From Pilaira anomala (Eukaryota > Mucoromycota > Mucoromycetes > Mucorales > Mucoraceae), in contig JAIXMQ010000034.1 in the NCBI GenBank assembly GCA_025716855.1, forward strand, positions 1 to 64,000: 64,000 bases of DNA, written 5' to 3'. Positions within the stretch are counted from its first letter, which is position 1. Each line of letters starts with the position of its first letter. The position numbers and the translations under genes were made by a program. The notes under the pieces were generated by a model. It made no database searches, was not told where the DNA came from, and saw only the letters and a program-made list of their open reading frames with translations. Positions 19,461 to 30,897 of the stretch are shown here, piece after piece.

Positions 19461-20611
19461 GTGTGAGTGTAAATTATTTCATACTTCACTACTATTACTA
19501 CTTACGGCGGTTCGGGTTGGGTACACACAATCAAACATATCGACACCCAGTGCAACACAAACAACTAAATCCTCAGCATAACTAAAATAGTCCAAAATAA
19601 ATGTGAATTTTTAAAATTAAATGTGACACCACCCACCACCTCTAATCACTTTACCCTACACCCATACAATACACAGGTTTACTTTTTGGTAACAAGTCCG
19701 TACACAACGTAACACTAATAAAAATAAAATGTTAATACACGTATAAAAAAAAAAAAAAAAGAACACTTTAGAATACATTTTCCAAAACTCTTCTTTTTCT
19801 TCTCCACCCGATAATCCACCTACAGCATAACCAGGTGTATCTCTTTTTACCATTTCCTCAATACATTTCTTTCTTAAATCAGGATTTAAACCACCTTGAA
19901 TGATTGCAAATAAATTTTGAGTTTCTGGTTTAGCGTGTGCTTTGATACATCGATCTAACCAACGAATCGATCTCCACATAGCTTCTTCTACGCGAGGACC
20001 TGTAGTGAGTGAAGAGATAACATCGTCAAGTTGCATCATAATATCTGATCCAATTGAATTCTGTAAAGACATGCTGTGTTCAGGTGTTAACATCATAAGT
20101 GAACCGTCATGAGGTGACTGAAACTGAACTCCTTCTTCTGTAATCTCTGCTAATTTCAATAAGGACACCATTTGAAAACCACCACTATCCTAAGTACATG
20201 AATAAGTCTTTTTTTGTTTTGTTTTACAGAGTAGAAATGAAAACTTACAGTTAATAAGTTGCCATGCCAGTTTTGAAATTCATGTGATCCACCTACTTGA
20301 TCCAAGATTGTTTGTCCAGGTTTTAACCCCTTACATAAAAAAAATAAATAAATAAATATATATATATATATTCACATTAAAAGAAAAAGAAAAAAAAAAA
20401 AAAAACTCACAAGGTGATATGTATTGTTCAACATAATTTGACAGTTCATATCTTCTAATGATTTTGGCGTAAACCCTTTTAAGCTACCTTGTGTACCAAC
20501 AGGCATAAATACGGGAGTATCCACAAGACCATGAGGTAATATTAATTTCGTTACTCTTGCTTTGGTTGTTGAACACTTGGCAATTGTTTCTAAAGTAAGT
20601 GCACTTTTCAT
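19075..20611 (-). CDS. QTRT1: Queuine tRNA-ribosyltransferase catalytic subunit (eukaryotic TGT)
   Basis: Six exons (20411-20611, 20249-20329, 19777-20189, 19655-19714, 19506-19581, 19075-19419) join to 391 residues, the usual QTRT1 length. Landmarks are [15 protein letters not shown] and [13 protein letters not shown], then [10 protein letters not shown] with the substrate-binding Asp, and the base-recognition [10 protein letters not shown]. Further along come [21 protein letters not shown] with the nucleophile Asp, PTRTARFG, and the zinc ligands C-x-C-x2-C (GCGCNTC) with the later His in SVHNVYF. The enzyme swaps G34 of tRNAs with GUN anticodons for queuine, usually with the QTRT2 partner on the mitochondrial surface. 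The donor after exon 3 is best taken within the FWKM codons (AAAAT|GTATTC), since this gives the family-like [13 protein letters not shown]. Budding yeast lacks this gene, so its presence is informative about lineage. Confidence 0.95.
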
Positions 20612-21195
20612 TTTTGATGGATATAAACAGTAATATATGTATATACGAAAAAAAAAAACTTTTTTTTTTTCTTTTTAAAGAAGTTGTGTGGCTGATATTT
20701 AAAAATCCAATCGAACACAAAACATGTATACAATAATCTTAGTTCACATGCATGATATCCGTTATTGTATGGTATGATTTATTTACCAAGAAAAGCTTTA
20801 CTGTTGAAAAAGAGGGGTGAAAAGAAGAAAATTGGTTTTACTACTGTGCATTTTACAAAAACTACTTATCTCATTTAATCGTCATCAAAACAAATTTCGT
20901 CATAACAGGTTACATTTTTATTCGAAAACAAAACAACAAAAAACAATGATAAATCGTTTAAAATACAATAACTCATTTAAAGCTAAATTACACTACTAAT
21001 CATCAGTTGATAAAAAATAAAATAAACAAGACTCAAATTGAAGGAAGCTTTTTTAATAAGCAGCAATTCTATCATCTCTTAAAAAAAAATATCCGGAGCT
21101 TTAATAGGAAACATGTGATTCCTTTCTCTTTTTTAAACAATTGTTATTATTTTTCCTTTCTTCTTCTTTTTTCTTTTTACAATAATAATTAAAAT
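20612..21195. promoter_or_regulatory. Shared divergent promoter region between QTRT1 and the VAP gene
   Basis: These 584 bp separate two divergent starts. A CCAAT-like ATCCAATCG sits near 20705-20713. The VAP start is preceded by a strong pyrimidine tract (21118-21178). Two short open frames within (20817-20999, 21007-21192) are lysine/asparagine-rich low-complexity and unsupported. Confidence 0.4.
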
Positions 21196-21961
21196 ATGTC
21201 TGTTACTATTGAACCCGCCGAACAGTTAGAATTTCATCGTACGTATATATTATATATATATATTAAAGAAAAGAACTTGTTAGATGACTCATTCTCTCTT
21301 TATTTATAAAAGGTCCTTTCACGCGTATCTCTAAAGAATCTTTACATGTAAAGAATCCCGGAAATCAACCTGTTATTTTTAAAGTAAAGACAACAGCTCC
21401 TAAGCAATACTGTGTTCGACCTAACGCTGGACGTATTGAACCCAATTCAGAAATTGAAGTTCAGAGTAAGTACAATATATATATATATAATATACCTACA
21501 CAGTCCAATTAATTTTTATCTAGTCATCTTACAACCTCTCAAGGAAGAACCTGGACCAGATTTCAAGTGTAAGGATAAATTTCTTGTTCAAACTGCTCCT
21601 ATTCAAGAATCGTTTGAACAAGCGGATGTTGCAAGTATGGTATGTATTTTTTTTTTTTTTTTAAAAAAAGGGTATTTTTTATATATATATATGTATATAT
21701 ATTTATTTATCAATTTATAATGTATACAGTGGTCGCATGTTGAGTCTGTAGAAAAGGCTAGTATGCATCAACACAAAATTAAATGTGTATTCGTTGGTCC
21801 TAAAGAGGAAGAGGTAAAATAGTTGTACACAAACAATTATCAAGTAATATGAATATTTATTATTATTATATAGGATCATGCTTCTACTTCTGCTACTATC
21901 GCCAATTCATCTGAATCGGTTCCAACTGCGGATTTCGCATCATCCTCTCTAATGACTACAA

Positions 21962-21996
<35 letters not shown>

Positions 21997-22569
21997 CCAG
22001 CACCAGTAGCAGCAGCACCACCACCAGCAGTAGCACCACCAGCAGCAACAGCCCCACCACCACCACCTGTGCCAGCACCAGCCTCAGTAGCCCCAGTAGC
22101 AGCTCCAGTTGTATCCGAACCTATTGTTCATAAAGAACCAACACCTTTCAAACAACAAAATCCAATGACAAATGCTCCTACTTCAGTAAACAATACAACC
22201 AGTTCTACTTTATCTACTCAATCTAATGTTGCAACACCTCATCATCAACAACAAGAACCTTCTGTTACTGTTTCACCTCCTGTTGAAGTAACAAAGACTA
22301 GAACAATTGAACAAAATAATAGTAAAGAGGAAGAATTAAAGAAAGCAAATGAAAAGATTAAGCGATTAGAACAACAATTGAGTGAACTTGAAGGTTTGCG
22401 TACACGTAATAACAACGGACGTAAATTACCTTCTACTGTTCAACCTTTAGATGCAGTTCATCAACATTTAGCTGCATTAGAAAAGCCACGTTCAGTGGAA
22501 GGATATCCACCTCAAGTGGTTATTGCAGTTGCTGCACTTGTTTTTATTTTTACATATCTCTTTTTTTAA
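21196..22569 (+). CDS. SCS2: VAP/Scs2-type ER membrane contact-site protein (MSP domain)
   Basis: Five exons (21196-21238, 21313-21465, 21524-21639, 21730-21813, 21874-22569) encode 363 residues. Residues about 1-125 form the major sperm protein domain: LEFHRPFTRISKESLHVKNP, then VIFKVKTTAPKQYCVRPNAG and an FKCKDKFLVQTAPI segment. These carry the basic pocket that binds FFAT motifs. A low-complexity Ala/Pro region follows, then a coiled coil (KEEELKKANEKIKRLEQQL) and a C-terminal transmembrane anchor (VVIAVAALVFIFTYLFF). VAP proteins tether the ER to plasma membrane and other organelles and recruit lipid-transfer proteins. The Ala/Pro insert, encoded by a GCA/CCA repeat at about 21967-22080, is longer than in yeast Scs2 and likely length-variable. 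Confidence 0.94.
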
Positions 22570-22598
22570 AATAATAAATAATAATAAAAATATATAAC

Positions 22599-23729
22599 TT
22601 ATAATACAGTTTCTATGACTCCACTACCTAAACACCAATCTTGATCCCAAACTACGACTTGTTGTCCACGTGCAATAGCTCGAATTGGGTTATTGAAACG
22701 TATAGAATAAAGACCATCCGACCTCAGTGACAAAATCGCCTTTTCAGGTGACTGTCTGTACCTTACTTGTGCATCCACTTCTTTATGAGTTATTGTTTGA
22801 TGATGGTCTGAAGAAATCCATACCCAATCACGAGCAATACATTCATTTGAAAATAAAGCAGGATGATTTGAACCAGCCACACAAACTAACTTATTTTCTT
22901 CTAATATCTTTTGAGCAACAAACCATTTATCTGAACCATGACAGATACGAGAAGCCTGACCTATCGTGTAACCATATAATCCATTGTGTTGTCCAATTGT
23001 ACGTCCACTATCTAAATCAATCACTGGTCCCACTGGTTGATCAATATATTCTTGAAGAAATTCAGAAAATCTCTTCCTTTGACCTACAAAGCAAATACCC
23101 ATTGATTCCTTCTTTTTAGCAATCTCATGTAATCCAAATTGAACCGCTAATTCTTTTACGGCAGATTTAGATCGAATTTCACCTAAAGGGAATAGTGTTC
23201 TTTTTAAAGCATGTTCAGGTACTGTCGATAAATAATAAGATTGATCCTTATTTCGTTCTAGACCACGCAGTAATTTTCCATTGACCGATCTACAATAATG
23301 ACCGGTTGCAAGCCATGCATCCTTGGGTATCTTTTCTAATAAAGCTCCAAATTTAATTTGACTATTACAACTAATGTCTGGATTAGGTGTTAACCCATGT
23401 GCATAATCTTCAAGTGTCTTTTCAAACACTTGATTCCAATACTCTTTTACGAAATCCACTTGTCGACACTCAATATCAAGTGTTTCACATACTTTTTGAA
23501 CGTCTTGCCAGTCTGCTTGACTCGTACATGTTCCACTTTCGTCTGAACTATCCCAATTTCTCATATAGATACCCTGGACTTCAAATCCTTGTTGTTTCAG
23601 TAACGCTGCTGACACACTTGAATCTACTCCTCCTGACATGGCCATCACTACTTTATCCCCCTTGTCTGGTCTATGCTTCCTTATTTGTGTCGTCAAGGTC
23701 CTTTTCAATACTTTTTGGAATCGTTGCAT
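22599..23729 (-). CDS. MTU1: Mitochondrial tRNA-specific 2-thiouridylase (MnmA/MTU1 family)
   Basis: A single exon encodes 376 residues. The N-terminus is basic and hydroxylated (MQRFQKVLKRTLTTQIRKHR), consistent with a mitochondrial presequence. The PP-loop MAMSGGVDSSVSAALL binds ATP. The family catalytic cysteines are in the NPDISCNSQIKFG segment and the MGICFVGQR segment. The LATGHYCR box and the C-terminal beta-barrel region also fit. The enzyme thiolates position 2 of wobble U34 in mitochondrial tRNA-Lys, -Gln and -Glu. The absence of introns contrasts with most neighbours. The stop codon lies only 29 bp from that of the convergent VAP gene. Confidence 0.96.
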   Translation of the reverse strand: MQRFQKVLKRTLTTQIRKHRPDKGDKVVMAMSGGVDSSVSAALLKQQGFEVQGIYMRNWDSSDESGTCTSQADWQDVQKVCETLDIECRQVDFVKEYWNQVFEKTLEDYAHGLTPNPDISCNSQIKFGALLEKIPKDAWLATGHYCRSVNGKLLRGLERNKDQSYYLSTVPEHALKRTLFPLGEIRSKSAVKELAVQFGLHEIAKKKESMGICFVGQRKRFSEFLQEYIDQPVGPVIDLDSGRTIGQHNGLYGYTIGQASRICHGSDKWFVAQKILEENKLVCVAGSNHPALFSNECIARDWVWISSDHHQTITHKEVDAQVRYRQSPEKAILSLRSDGLYSIRFNNPIRAIARGQQVVVWDQDWCLGSGVIETVL

Positions 23730-24286
23730 GCTTTTTGTCTGGTTGATTTAAGAAAAAAAAAAAAAAAACTATTACTTTTTTTCTAAAAAAAAGTTACACA
23801 CTGTGTAAAGCTTTGCTGTCATTTATTATTTTAAACTTCAGTTTCTTTTCGGAAAAACCAGCAATTTTAATTTAAAAAAAAAAACAATAAGGGGATTTGT
23901 TTATGTATTTATCAAACATAAAAGCATCCATCTTAAAATCAACTGATTCTTGTCGCTCTCTGCTTCTCTTCACTGATTATCCCTTCAAACAGTTAAGAGG
24001 AGTGAGCCTGGGTTTCTTCTTTTTTTTTTTTTTGTTTATCTATAAATCGTCATTTTTACATACATGTTTTTTGATGAAACACACTGCTTAAAGGGAAATA
24101 AGCCTCTTTAATATGACCATATAAATTACATTATATGTTATACATATATATATATAAAAAAAAATTGTCTGTGTGTGATCACCTGGTTTCTTTTTTTATT
24201 TTTTTTTTATTTCATATATAAATTCTAACCTTTCTTTCTAATTTCTTCCTATATCTCTCTTTTTTTTTACCTTTTTTTTTTTATAC
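23730..24286. promoter_or_regulatory. Divergent intergenic region between MTU1 and the HAL4-type kinase gene
   Basis: It is AT-rich with poly(A) and poly(T) runs and a TATATATATA stretch near 24146. A pyrimidine-rich leader directly precedes the kinase ATG. No gene is seen. Confidence 0.4.
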
Positions 24287-25897
24287 ATGTCACTAGGATT
24301 ATTAAAGATACCATTTGAAAGTATGTTATTAACACCAGAAAGATCAGTACCATCCAGTCCAACACTTTCAGCCGCAGTAGTGACACACACGAACGCAACC
24401 ACAAATCATCTTCATACAAACGATCCCAGCGCGGTAGATTTTGTAGAACTCACACGTTTATTACAAACTGTCGCATCTCGTTCAAAACAAAAGACCATCA
24501 GTGCCTCAAGTACTCGATCCTCTTCTACTTCCTCACTAAGTAATACCTCAGTCAGAAAATCTTCTTGTCTTAACCCAAATACTCCACCTCAATTTATTTT
24601 TAAAAAGCCTCTTTATAATCAACATTATCATCAAACTCATTTTCATCATGGTTTATTAACTCCTATACAATCAAATACAACATCTTCTTTTCATGATCTT
24701 AAAAGGTTCTTTGTCTCTTCTTCTTCTTCTTCTTCTTCTAATAACGAATCACAACAAAATATATCAACTCGATATGGTCAATGGGGTAAATATTAAAAAA
24801 ACGAGGCATTTTATTTTTGCGGCATTTATATTATATATATATATATAATAAGGAGTTATAAAAAAAAAAAAAATACTTATATATCATATTCTTAGGTAGA
24901 TATATTGGTAAAGGAGCTGGCGGTTCCGTTCGCTTAATTCATCAAAAACATAAAGTATTTGCAGTTAAACAATTCCGTAAAAGATTACCACATGAAACTG
25001 AAAAAGACTATGTAAAGAAAGTGACTGCAGAATTCTGTATTGGATCAACACTTCATCACTCAAATGTCATTGAAACGCTTGACTTGATTCAAGAAGACGG
25101 CAACTTTTATCAAATCATGGAATATGCTCCTAATGATTTATTTAATGTCGTCATGAGCGGTATGATGTCAAAAGAAGAAATCGGTTGCTGTTGGCGTCAA
25201 TTGTTAAATGGTGTTCATTATTTACATTCAGTGGGAATTGCACATAGAGATCTTAAACTAGATAATTTAGTTCTTGATCATATGGGTATACTTAAAATCA
25301 TTGATTTTGGTTGTTCTACTGTATTTAAATACCCTTTTGAGAATTCTACCACGATGACAAAAGGTGAGTAGCATAAGATATTATATATATATAAAATAGT
25401 AAACTAAAATTCTCTCTAATTTAGGCGTGTTTGGTTCAGATCCTTATATTGCTCCAGAACAATATGTACAACCAGTGTACGACCCTCGCTTATCAGATGT
25501 ATGGTCATGCGGTATTATCTTTGTTTGCATGACAATTAAAAGATTCCCTTGGCGACTACCACGAAATTCAGATCCTGCTTTTCGTGCATTTGCCACCAAT
25601 CATAATCAACAAAAGTTTCGTTTACTCAAGTTATTACCTCGTGAATCACGTTCAGTTATGACTAGCATTCTGGAAACGGATCCCAAACGTCGGTATTCTC
25701 TTTCAACCATTCTAAAAGATGATTGGATACATAGCCTAGATGTTTGTACTCCAGATGAACCTGGTTCTCGTCACGTTCATCATGTCTCGTCTGTCATTTC
25801 TGCTGAACAATGTAGTAGTAGAGGTAATTTAGTCGCTATGACAGCTGAACCGCCTGGTTTACTTGCTGAAAAAGAAAAAAGAAAACGTCAACAATAA
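24287..25897 (+). CDS. Serine/threonine kinase of the HAL4/SAT4-HRK1 (NPR) family
   Basis: Three exons (24287-24785, 24896-25363, 25425-25897) encode 479 residues. The first ~165 are Ser/Thr-rich and probably disordered. The kinase domain starts at [14 protein letters not shown] (glycine loop) and has the VAIK-type lysine in FAVKQF. The catalytic loop is HRDLKLDN, then the metal-binding [12 protein letters not shown] and DVWSCGIIF. The late [19 protein letters not shown] phrase is characteristic of the Hal4/Sat4-Hrk1-Npr1 group of fungal kinases that regulate plasma-membrane transporters and potassium uptake. Which member is orthologous cannot be decided from sequence alone. The intron inside the kinase activation segment splits the Gly before VFGSD. 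Confidence 0.9.
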
Positions 25898-26246
25898 AAA
25901 ACAGGAAATAAAATTGTAATTTTAGCACATAAAAAAATATTTATATTTTGATCAAAACCAAATTTCATTCCATTTGAACAATAACTTGATTTTCATCATA
26001 AACAACTCCTTTTTTTTTTTTTAAAAAAAAAACACTGACGTTTCTTTCTCTCTCTCTCTTTCTCTTTCTCTGTGAAGCCTTCTTTTTTATTTTTTTTTTC
26101 TCTCCTTTTTTGTATCAGTTAGAAGGAAAAAAAAAAAAAAACCTATAATAGTTTCTCTTCTCTTTTTTTTTTCCCTTTTTTTCTTTTTCTCTCTTTTTTT
26201 TTTCTTTTTATATATATTCTAAATAGATAGATTAAATAATGCAACC
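25898..26246. promoter_or_regulatory. Intergenic/promoter region of the CSC1-like channel gene
   Basis: About 350 bp are dominated by CT-rich microsatellite (TTTCTCTCTCTC near 26042-26070) and T-runs before the ATG at 26247. No gene is supported. The minus-strand lysine-rich frame at 26143-26331 is only the reverse of this pyrimidine tract and of the first exon. Confidence 0.4.
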
Positions 26247-29204
26247 ATGGCAACAATAGATACAGCATATTACGTTCCAACATTTTTAGGCTTATCGACA
26301 ACATTTGGTATTTCATGTGCAGTTTCAGCAACTTGTATCATTGCTTTCGAAGTCTGTAAACGGTTTGAATCCATGAACAATTTATTCTCACCAAGAACAC
26401 AACTACTAAAGTAATTACTAGCTTATCAGTTAAAAATGCAATTTTTTTTTTAAAAAAAAAAAAAAACTTTATATGTATTATAGAAACCCTGTCAAGAGAC
26501 AATCTCGTCATTTATTTGCTTGGGTTAGTTCAGTCTTTCATTTGGATGAAAACGATTATGTGACTCAGGTAGGTTTAGATGCTACGATGCATATTCGTTT
26601 CTTGAGGATGGTTGTACACTTCTTGACATTACAATCATTATGTGTGGTCCCAGTATTATTGGGCATTCATTGGACTGGTGCCAAAATCTCTTTAGACCAT
26701 TCAGATCTTGCCAACGAATTCACTTCTCTCGCAAAGAATGAATCGTCACGTACAGAAGTCTTTTCAAATCAATTCAATCATTCAGTAGATCATTTTCGCT
26801 CCAACTCAACTCTTTATTACCTATCCATTGCCAATATTCCCAATAAGAATCCAATTGTTTGGGTCCATGTATTTTTTACCTTCTCTATCTCGCTTATTTG
26901 GTTATGGTTATTATTTGTAAATCACATTCATCATATTGATTTGTTACAGCAACAACCTTTACAGAATCGATTGCATGAACGCTCCGTATTAATCACTCAC
27001 GTACCTCATAACCTTAGAAACTATCAATCCTTACAACAACACTTTGATCATGCTCAGATTGGAACAGTCGAGAAAGTGACCCTGGTGTCCAATACTGCTA
27101 TTAAATTAGTCGAAACCGTATTGAAAAAGAGACGACGCGCAATTGATAAATTAGAAATGTTATTGATTGGAATGGTTTCAAATTCACCAAATGTGGATTG
27201 GTATACCGTTTTATCACAAATAAAACAAATGCCCGGTGTTGAAAAATTACAATTGTTATTACATGAGATAGAAGCAATGGATAAAGAAATCATTCGATTA
27301 AGAGATGTGAACAGATCTCCAGAGTATTATATGCCAACAGGTGCTGCCTTTGTTACATTCACGTAAAAAGAAAAATTCATTTATTTGTTTCACCAACATA
27401 TTGTTTATTCTTACGAATGTTGTAAATTTTTTTTTTTTCTTATAGGTCTGCTTATTCTGCTCAGATCTGTGCTCAAATTGTTACTTCTTGGAAACCAGGT
27501 GTATTTGATACAAGAATGGCTCCCGAACCAAGAGATGTATTATGGAGAAGTTTATTAAGAAGAGGTAGGAAAGATCGTATCACTGGAAGATTTCGTCAAT
27601 GGATTGTATTTGCAGCTGTTTGGTAAAAAAAAACAAAACAAAACAAAACAAACAAATACTTTAAAAAACGTCATTCTATTTTTTTTTAATCAAATTACGT
27701 AATAGGTCCCTTACTATATTTTGGTTGTTTCCAATTAGTTTTATACTAGGTCTAACTTCAATTCAATCTTTATCACAGCATTTTACTTTTTTACAATATT
27801 TTTTGAATACTTCCTTTTTGATAAGGTCTTTTATTCAAAATATCTTACCTACTTTGCTGGTTACTTTGTTTATGAGTTTCTTACCATGGATCTTATTAGG
27901 TAAAAAAGAATAATAATAATAAAAAATTTGCAACTAAAGAGCTAACTGTAAAAATAATTAAAATTTTTTTAGAAATCTCCAAGCAACAAGATTTTGTATC
28001 TTATTCAGAATTAGAAGATTCTGTCCTGGGTCGATACTATCACTTTGCTATCTTTAATGTCCTGATCGTCTTTTTGTTAGGCACAACTTTCTTGACTACC
28101 ATGTTGGATGTCTTGTATGAACCGACCATGCTGATCCAATTATTAGCAAACGCACTACCTCAAGGAGCCAACTTCTTTTTAAATTATATCTTATTCAATT
28201 CATCTACACATGCAATGGAATTAATTCAATTGGGCTCACAATTATTTGGTCACATTTTTTTAACATTGCCCTTCGTCAGTAAGACACCTCGTATGCGTAT
28301 ACATAATACTACTCCTTGGTCCTTTCCATACTATTATTACTATCCAAACCATATTCTCGTGCTCGTCATCACCGTCACTTACTCCGTCATCCAACCACTC
28401 ATTCTCATCTTTTCTTTATTCTATTTTGCCTTTGCGTTGACCGTCTATAGGCATCAATACATGTATTGTTACATTCGAAGGTATGAAACAGGTGGCTCAC
28501 GTCATTATCGAAAGATGACGCGTTATACCTCGGATGGTCTCTTGATCTTTCAATTTACCATGGTCGGTTTACTTTACTTGAAAGGTGTGATTCCGGCTGC
28601 TACGGCTATTTTACCGCTCATTATCTTTACCATCTGGGTCAAGGTGAAATTAAACAGTTTATTTCAAAGAAGATCCAAGCACCCTTATATTGGTCGATTT
28701 GATACGATCAATGGTCATTTAAAACAAAAAGATGGATTACTTAAGAAATCTGCATGGCGACACGTGGATGACATTTGGAAATTTTCTTATATTAAAAACT
28801 GGTGGGCTGCAGGCAGGTACGCACAACATAGCTGCAATAATCAATCCACAATGCACCTGTCTACACTTGAACAACAGATTCGAACTTCTTCTTCTGTGGT
28901 ACAATCGGATACCACAGCCATTGTTCATGAAGAAAACAAGTCGAATATGATAGATGAAGAAGAAAGTATCTCGAGTACATCCAGTATTATGATGATGGAA
29001 AAAAGAGAGGACTTGACAAAGTACCCAGATGACTCGAAGTCTGTGACCGAAACGTATGAACATCCTGCTTTAACAGAACCTTTAGTGACTGACTTGATCT
29101 TGCCTCGTAGTACGAAATCCAAGGTTTGGAATATACAAGATTGTATCTTGTTACCACTGGATATAGTCATTTGCGTCTTACTTGACGTTAAACCGGCCAT
29201 TTAA
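26247..29204 (+). CDS. CSC1: Calcium-permeable stress-gated cation channel, CSC1/OSCA (DUF221) family
   Basis: Five exons (26247-26410, 26484-27362, 27446-27622, 27706-27899, 27973-29204) encode 881 residues. An N-terminal transmembrane segment (GLSTTFGISCAVSATCIIAF) and two further ones precede a cytosolic RRM-like domain with the family phrases VLITHVPHNLRN, GAAFVTFTSAYSAQICAQ and MAPEPRDVLW. The pore domain of several transmembrane helices follows, including FLTTMLDVLYEPT and GANFFLNYIL. After about residue 700 come hydrophilic, acidic and serine-rich sequence and a short hydrophobic end. OSCA/TMEM63 proteins are mechanically or osmotically gated cation channels. The N-terminal ATG at 26247 follows an out-of-frame ATG at 26238, and the frame through exon 1 is fixed by the splice join into NPVKRQS. 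Confidence 0.92.
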
Positions 29205-29388
29205 AATTATAGTGACACATTAACAAAAATAAAATAAAATGTTTAATTTCTAAATAGAGACATGGCCCATAAAGGCACTAGGTTTTCATTGGCTTATTCG
29301 TTATATTTATATCCTTTCTCTTTACCCAGCCCTCCAATTTGTTTTTTCTTCTTTTTTTTTCTTTATTATATAACACACACATAACACT

Positions 29389-29978
29389 ATGGAGAGAGTC
29401 AAAGAGGTAAGCTATTTTCTTTTTTTTTTTAAAAAATAAAAAAAAGAATCTTGGCATATTCTTTATTGTATATAAAAGACTTTCTTTTGCTCATGTTGGA
29501 GATGATGGGGAAAACTAAAAAAAAAAAAAAAACTAACTAACTAAATTATTTTAGAAACTTGCTAGCCTTCGTGCTGAAGCTGAAGCTTCCAACGCCCTTG
29601 CTGAAGAATATGAAGCTAAGATCAAGCAACTTGAATTAGAGAGTACCTCCAAGGACCATGAATTGTTATCTGTTCAAATCCGTGCAAAGAACTTGGAAGA
29701 ACAATTAGATAAAGCTGAAGACCAATTACAACTTACCTCCACAAAGTAAGTTTTCAATAAAAAGAGAAAGTATTGTGAATGGTTTATTCATTTTTTTTTT
29801 TTTTTTTTTTTTTAGGTACAATGAGGCTGATTTAAAGGCTGAGGAAGCTGAACGTCTTGTCCAAAAGCTTGAACAAGAGTTGATCGATAAGGAACAACAC
29901 TATGAGGATCTTCTTGAAAAGTATAATGGTGCAAAGTCCGAGTTGGATGAGTTAGCACGTCAATTTGACGAGTTGTAA
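29389..29978 (+). CDS. TPM1: Tropomyosin
   Basis: Three exons (29389-29406, 29555-29745, 29816-29978) encode a 123-residue, almost entirely alpha-helical coiled coil with regular hydrophobic heptads. Examples are LRAEAEASNALAEEYEAKI, the segment IRAKNLEEQLDKAEDQL, and the KYNEADLKAEEAERLV segment. Length, start (MERVKEKLASLRAEAEA) and end match fungal tropomyosins, which are shorter than animal ones. It would bind along formin-made actin cables and stabilise them for myosin-V transport. The six-residue first exon keeps the acetylatable Met-acidic N-terminus (MER). The ORF alone could suggest only a fragment; the full protein appears after joining the exons. Confidence 0.93.
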
Positions 29979-30897
29979 AGTTATAATAAATATTTAAATT
30001 GTAGTTGTATAAAAAAAAAATCTTGTGATTTAGTGCTTTAATGACCTTTTTCATATCATGAGAATATATCTCGTTTTTCCTCTGCTCTTTATTTTTTATA
30101 AAATTTACATGTGTATTTATATTATAAAAGTAAACATTGATCTTTTTGATTTCTTTTGTTTACTGTACACACGGACGTTTCGTACACAAACACTTTTTTT
30201 TTTATGTGTACACGCGATCGTTTTTATTTTTAATGGCTTTTTTTTTTCTCAAAGTCAGCTATACATATAAAAAAAAAAGTTTGCCAAGACGTAACATTCT
30301 CTATTGAAATGATAAGAATAAAAAAAAAAAAAAAAAACTGGGATACTTGGAATCTTCGTCACATAGCAACTAGGTAACATAGTAACCGAAAAATTAAAAC
30401 AGGTTGTTTAATGAAACTTAATAAAAACGTTCGAGAGTCGGGGAACTCCTGGTGCCATGTGCTTTTTTTTTTTTTTTTTTTTTTTTATATGCTACACGTA
30501 CGCGTGTTTTTTAAATCATTTGTGTCAACTTTTTTTTTTTTTTTTTTTTTTTTAAATGACTCTAACCAAACTTATAAAATTGCAGTAAGGATGAAACTTC
30601 TCTCTCTTTTTTTAGAAATTTGAAAAAGAAAACTAATATGCATGCTTTTAAAGTTTTTACTGACAGTAACATAAAATACACAAGCGCGCACAGTCTAAAC
30701 TGAGATTTAATCAAGAAGTTATAAATTTAGAATATATTGAATGATGAAAAAAAAAGTACAAACTTGATTTATTAATTATGAGCGTGAAAGAGAGAGAGTG
30801 TGCGTGTGTATATATATATTATGTATGTAAAAGAGAAAAGAGAGGGGAAGGAATTTTTTTTTTAATAGTAATAGCAATAATGATAGTAATACATAAA
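29979..30897. other. 0.9-kb AT-rich interval, convergent 3' regions of tropomyosin and FYR genes
   Basis: No gene is supported. Several homopolymer T runs (30463-30486, 30531-30553) and a GA/GT/TA simple-repeat stretch (30790-30822) occur. Open frames in this interval owe their length to T-runs. Confidence 0.5.

Noticed and set aside
23387..23746. Plus-strand ORF opposite MTU1
   Set aside because: It is antisense to the PP-loop region of a clear gene, hence a shadow. Several similar shadows (22727-23119, 27054-27293, 28737-29063, 36223-36480, 53909-54100, 55628-55969) were dropped for the same reason.
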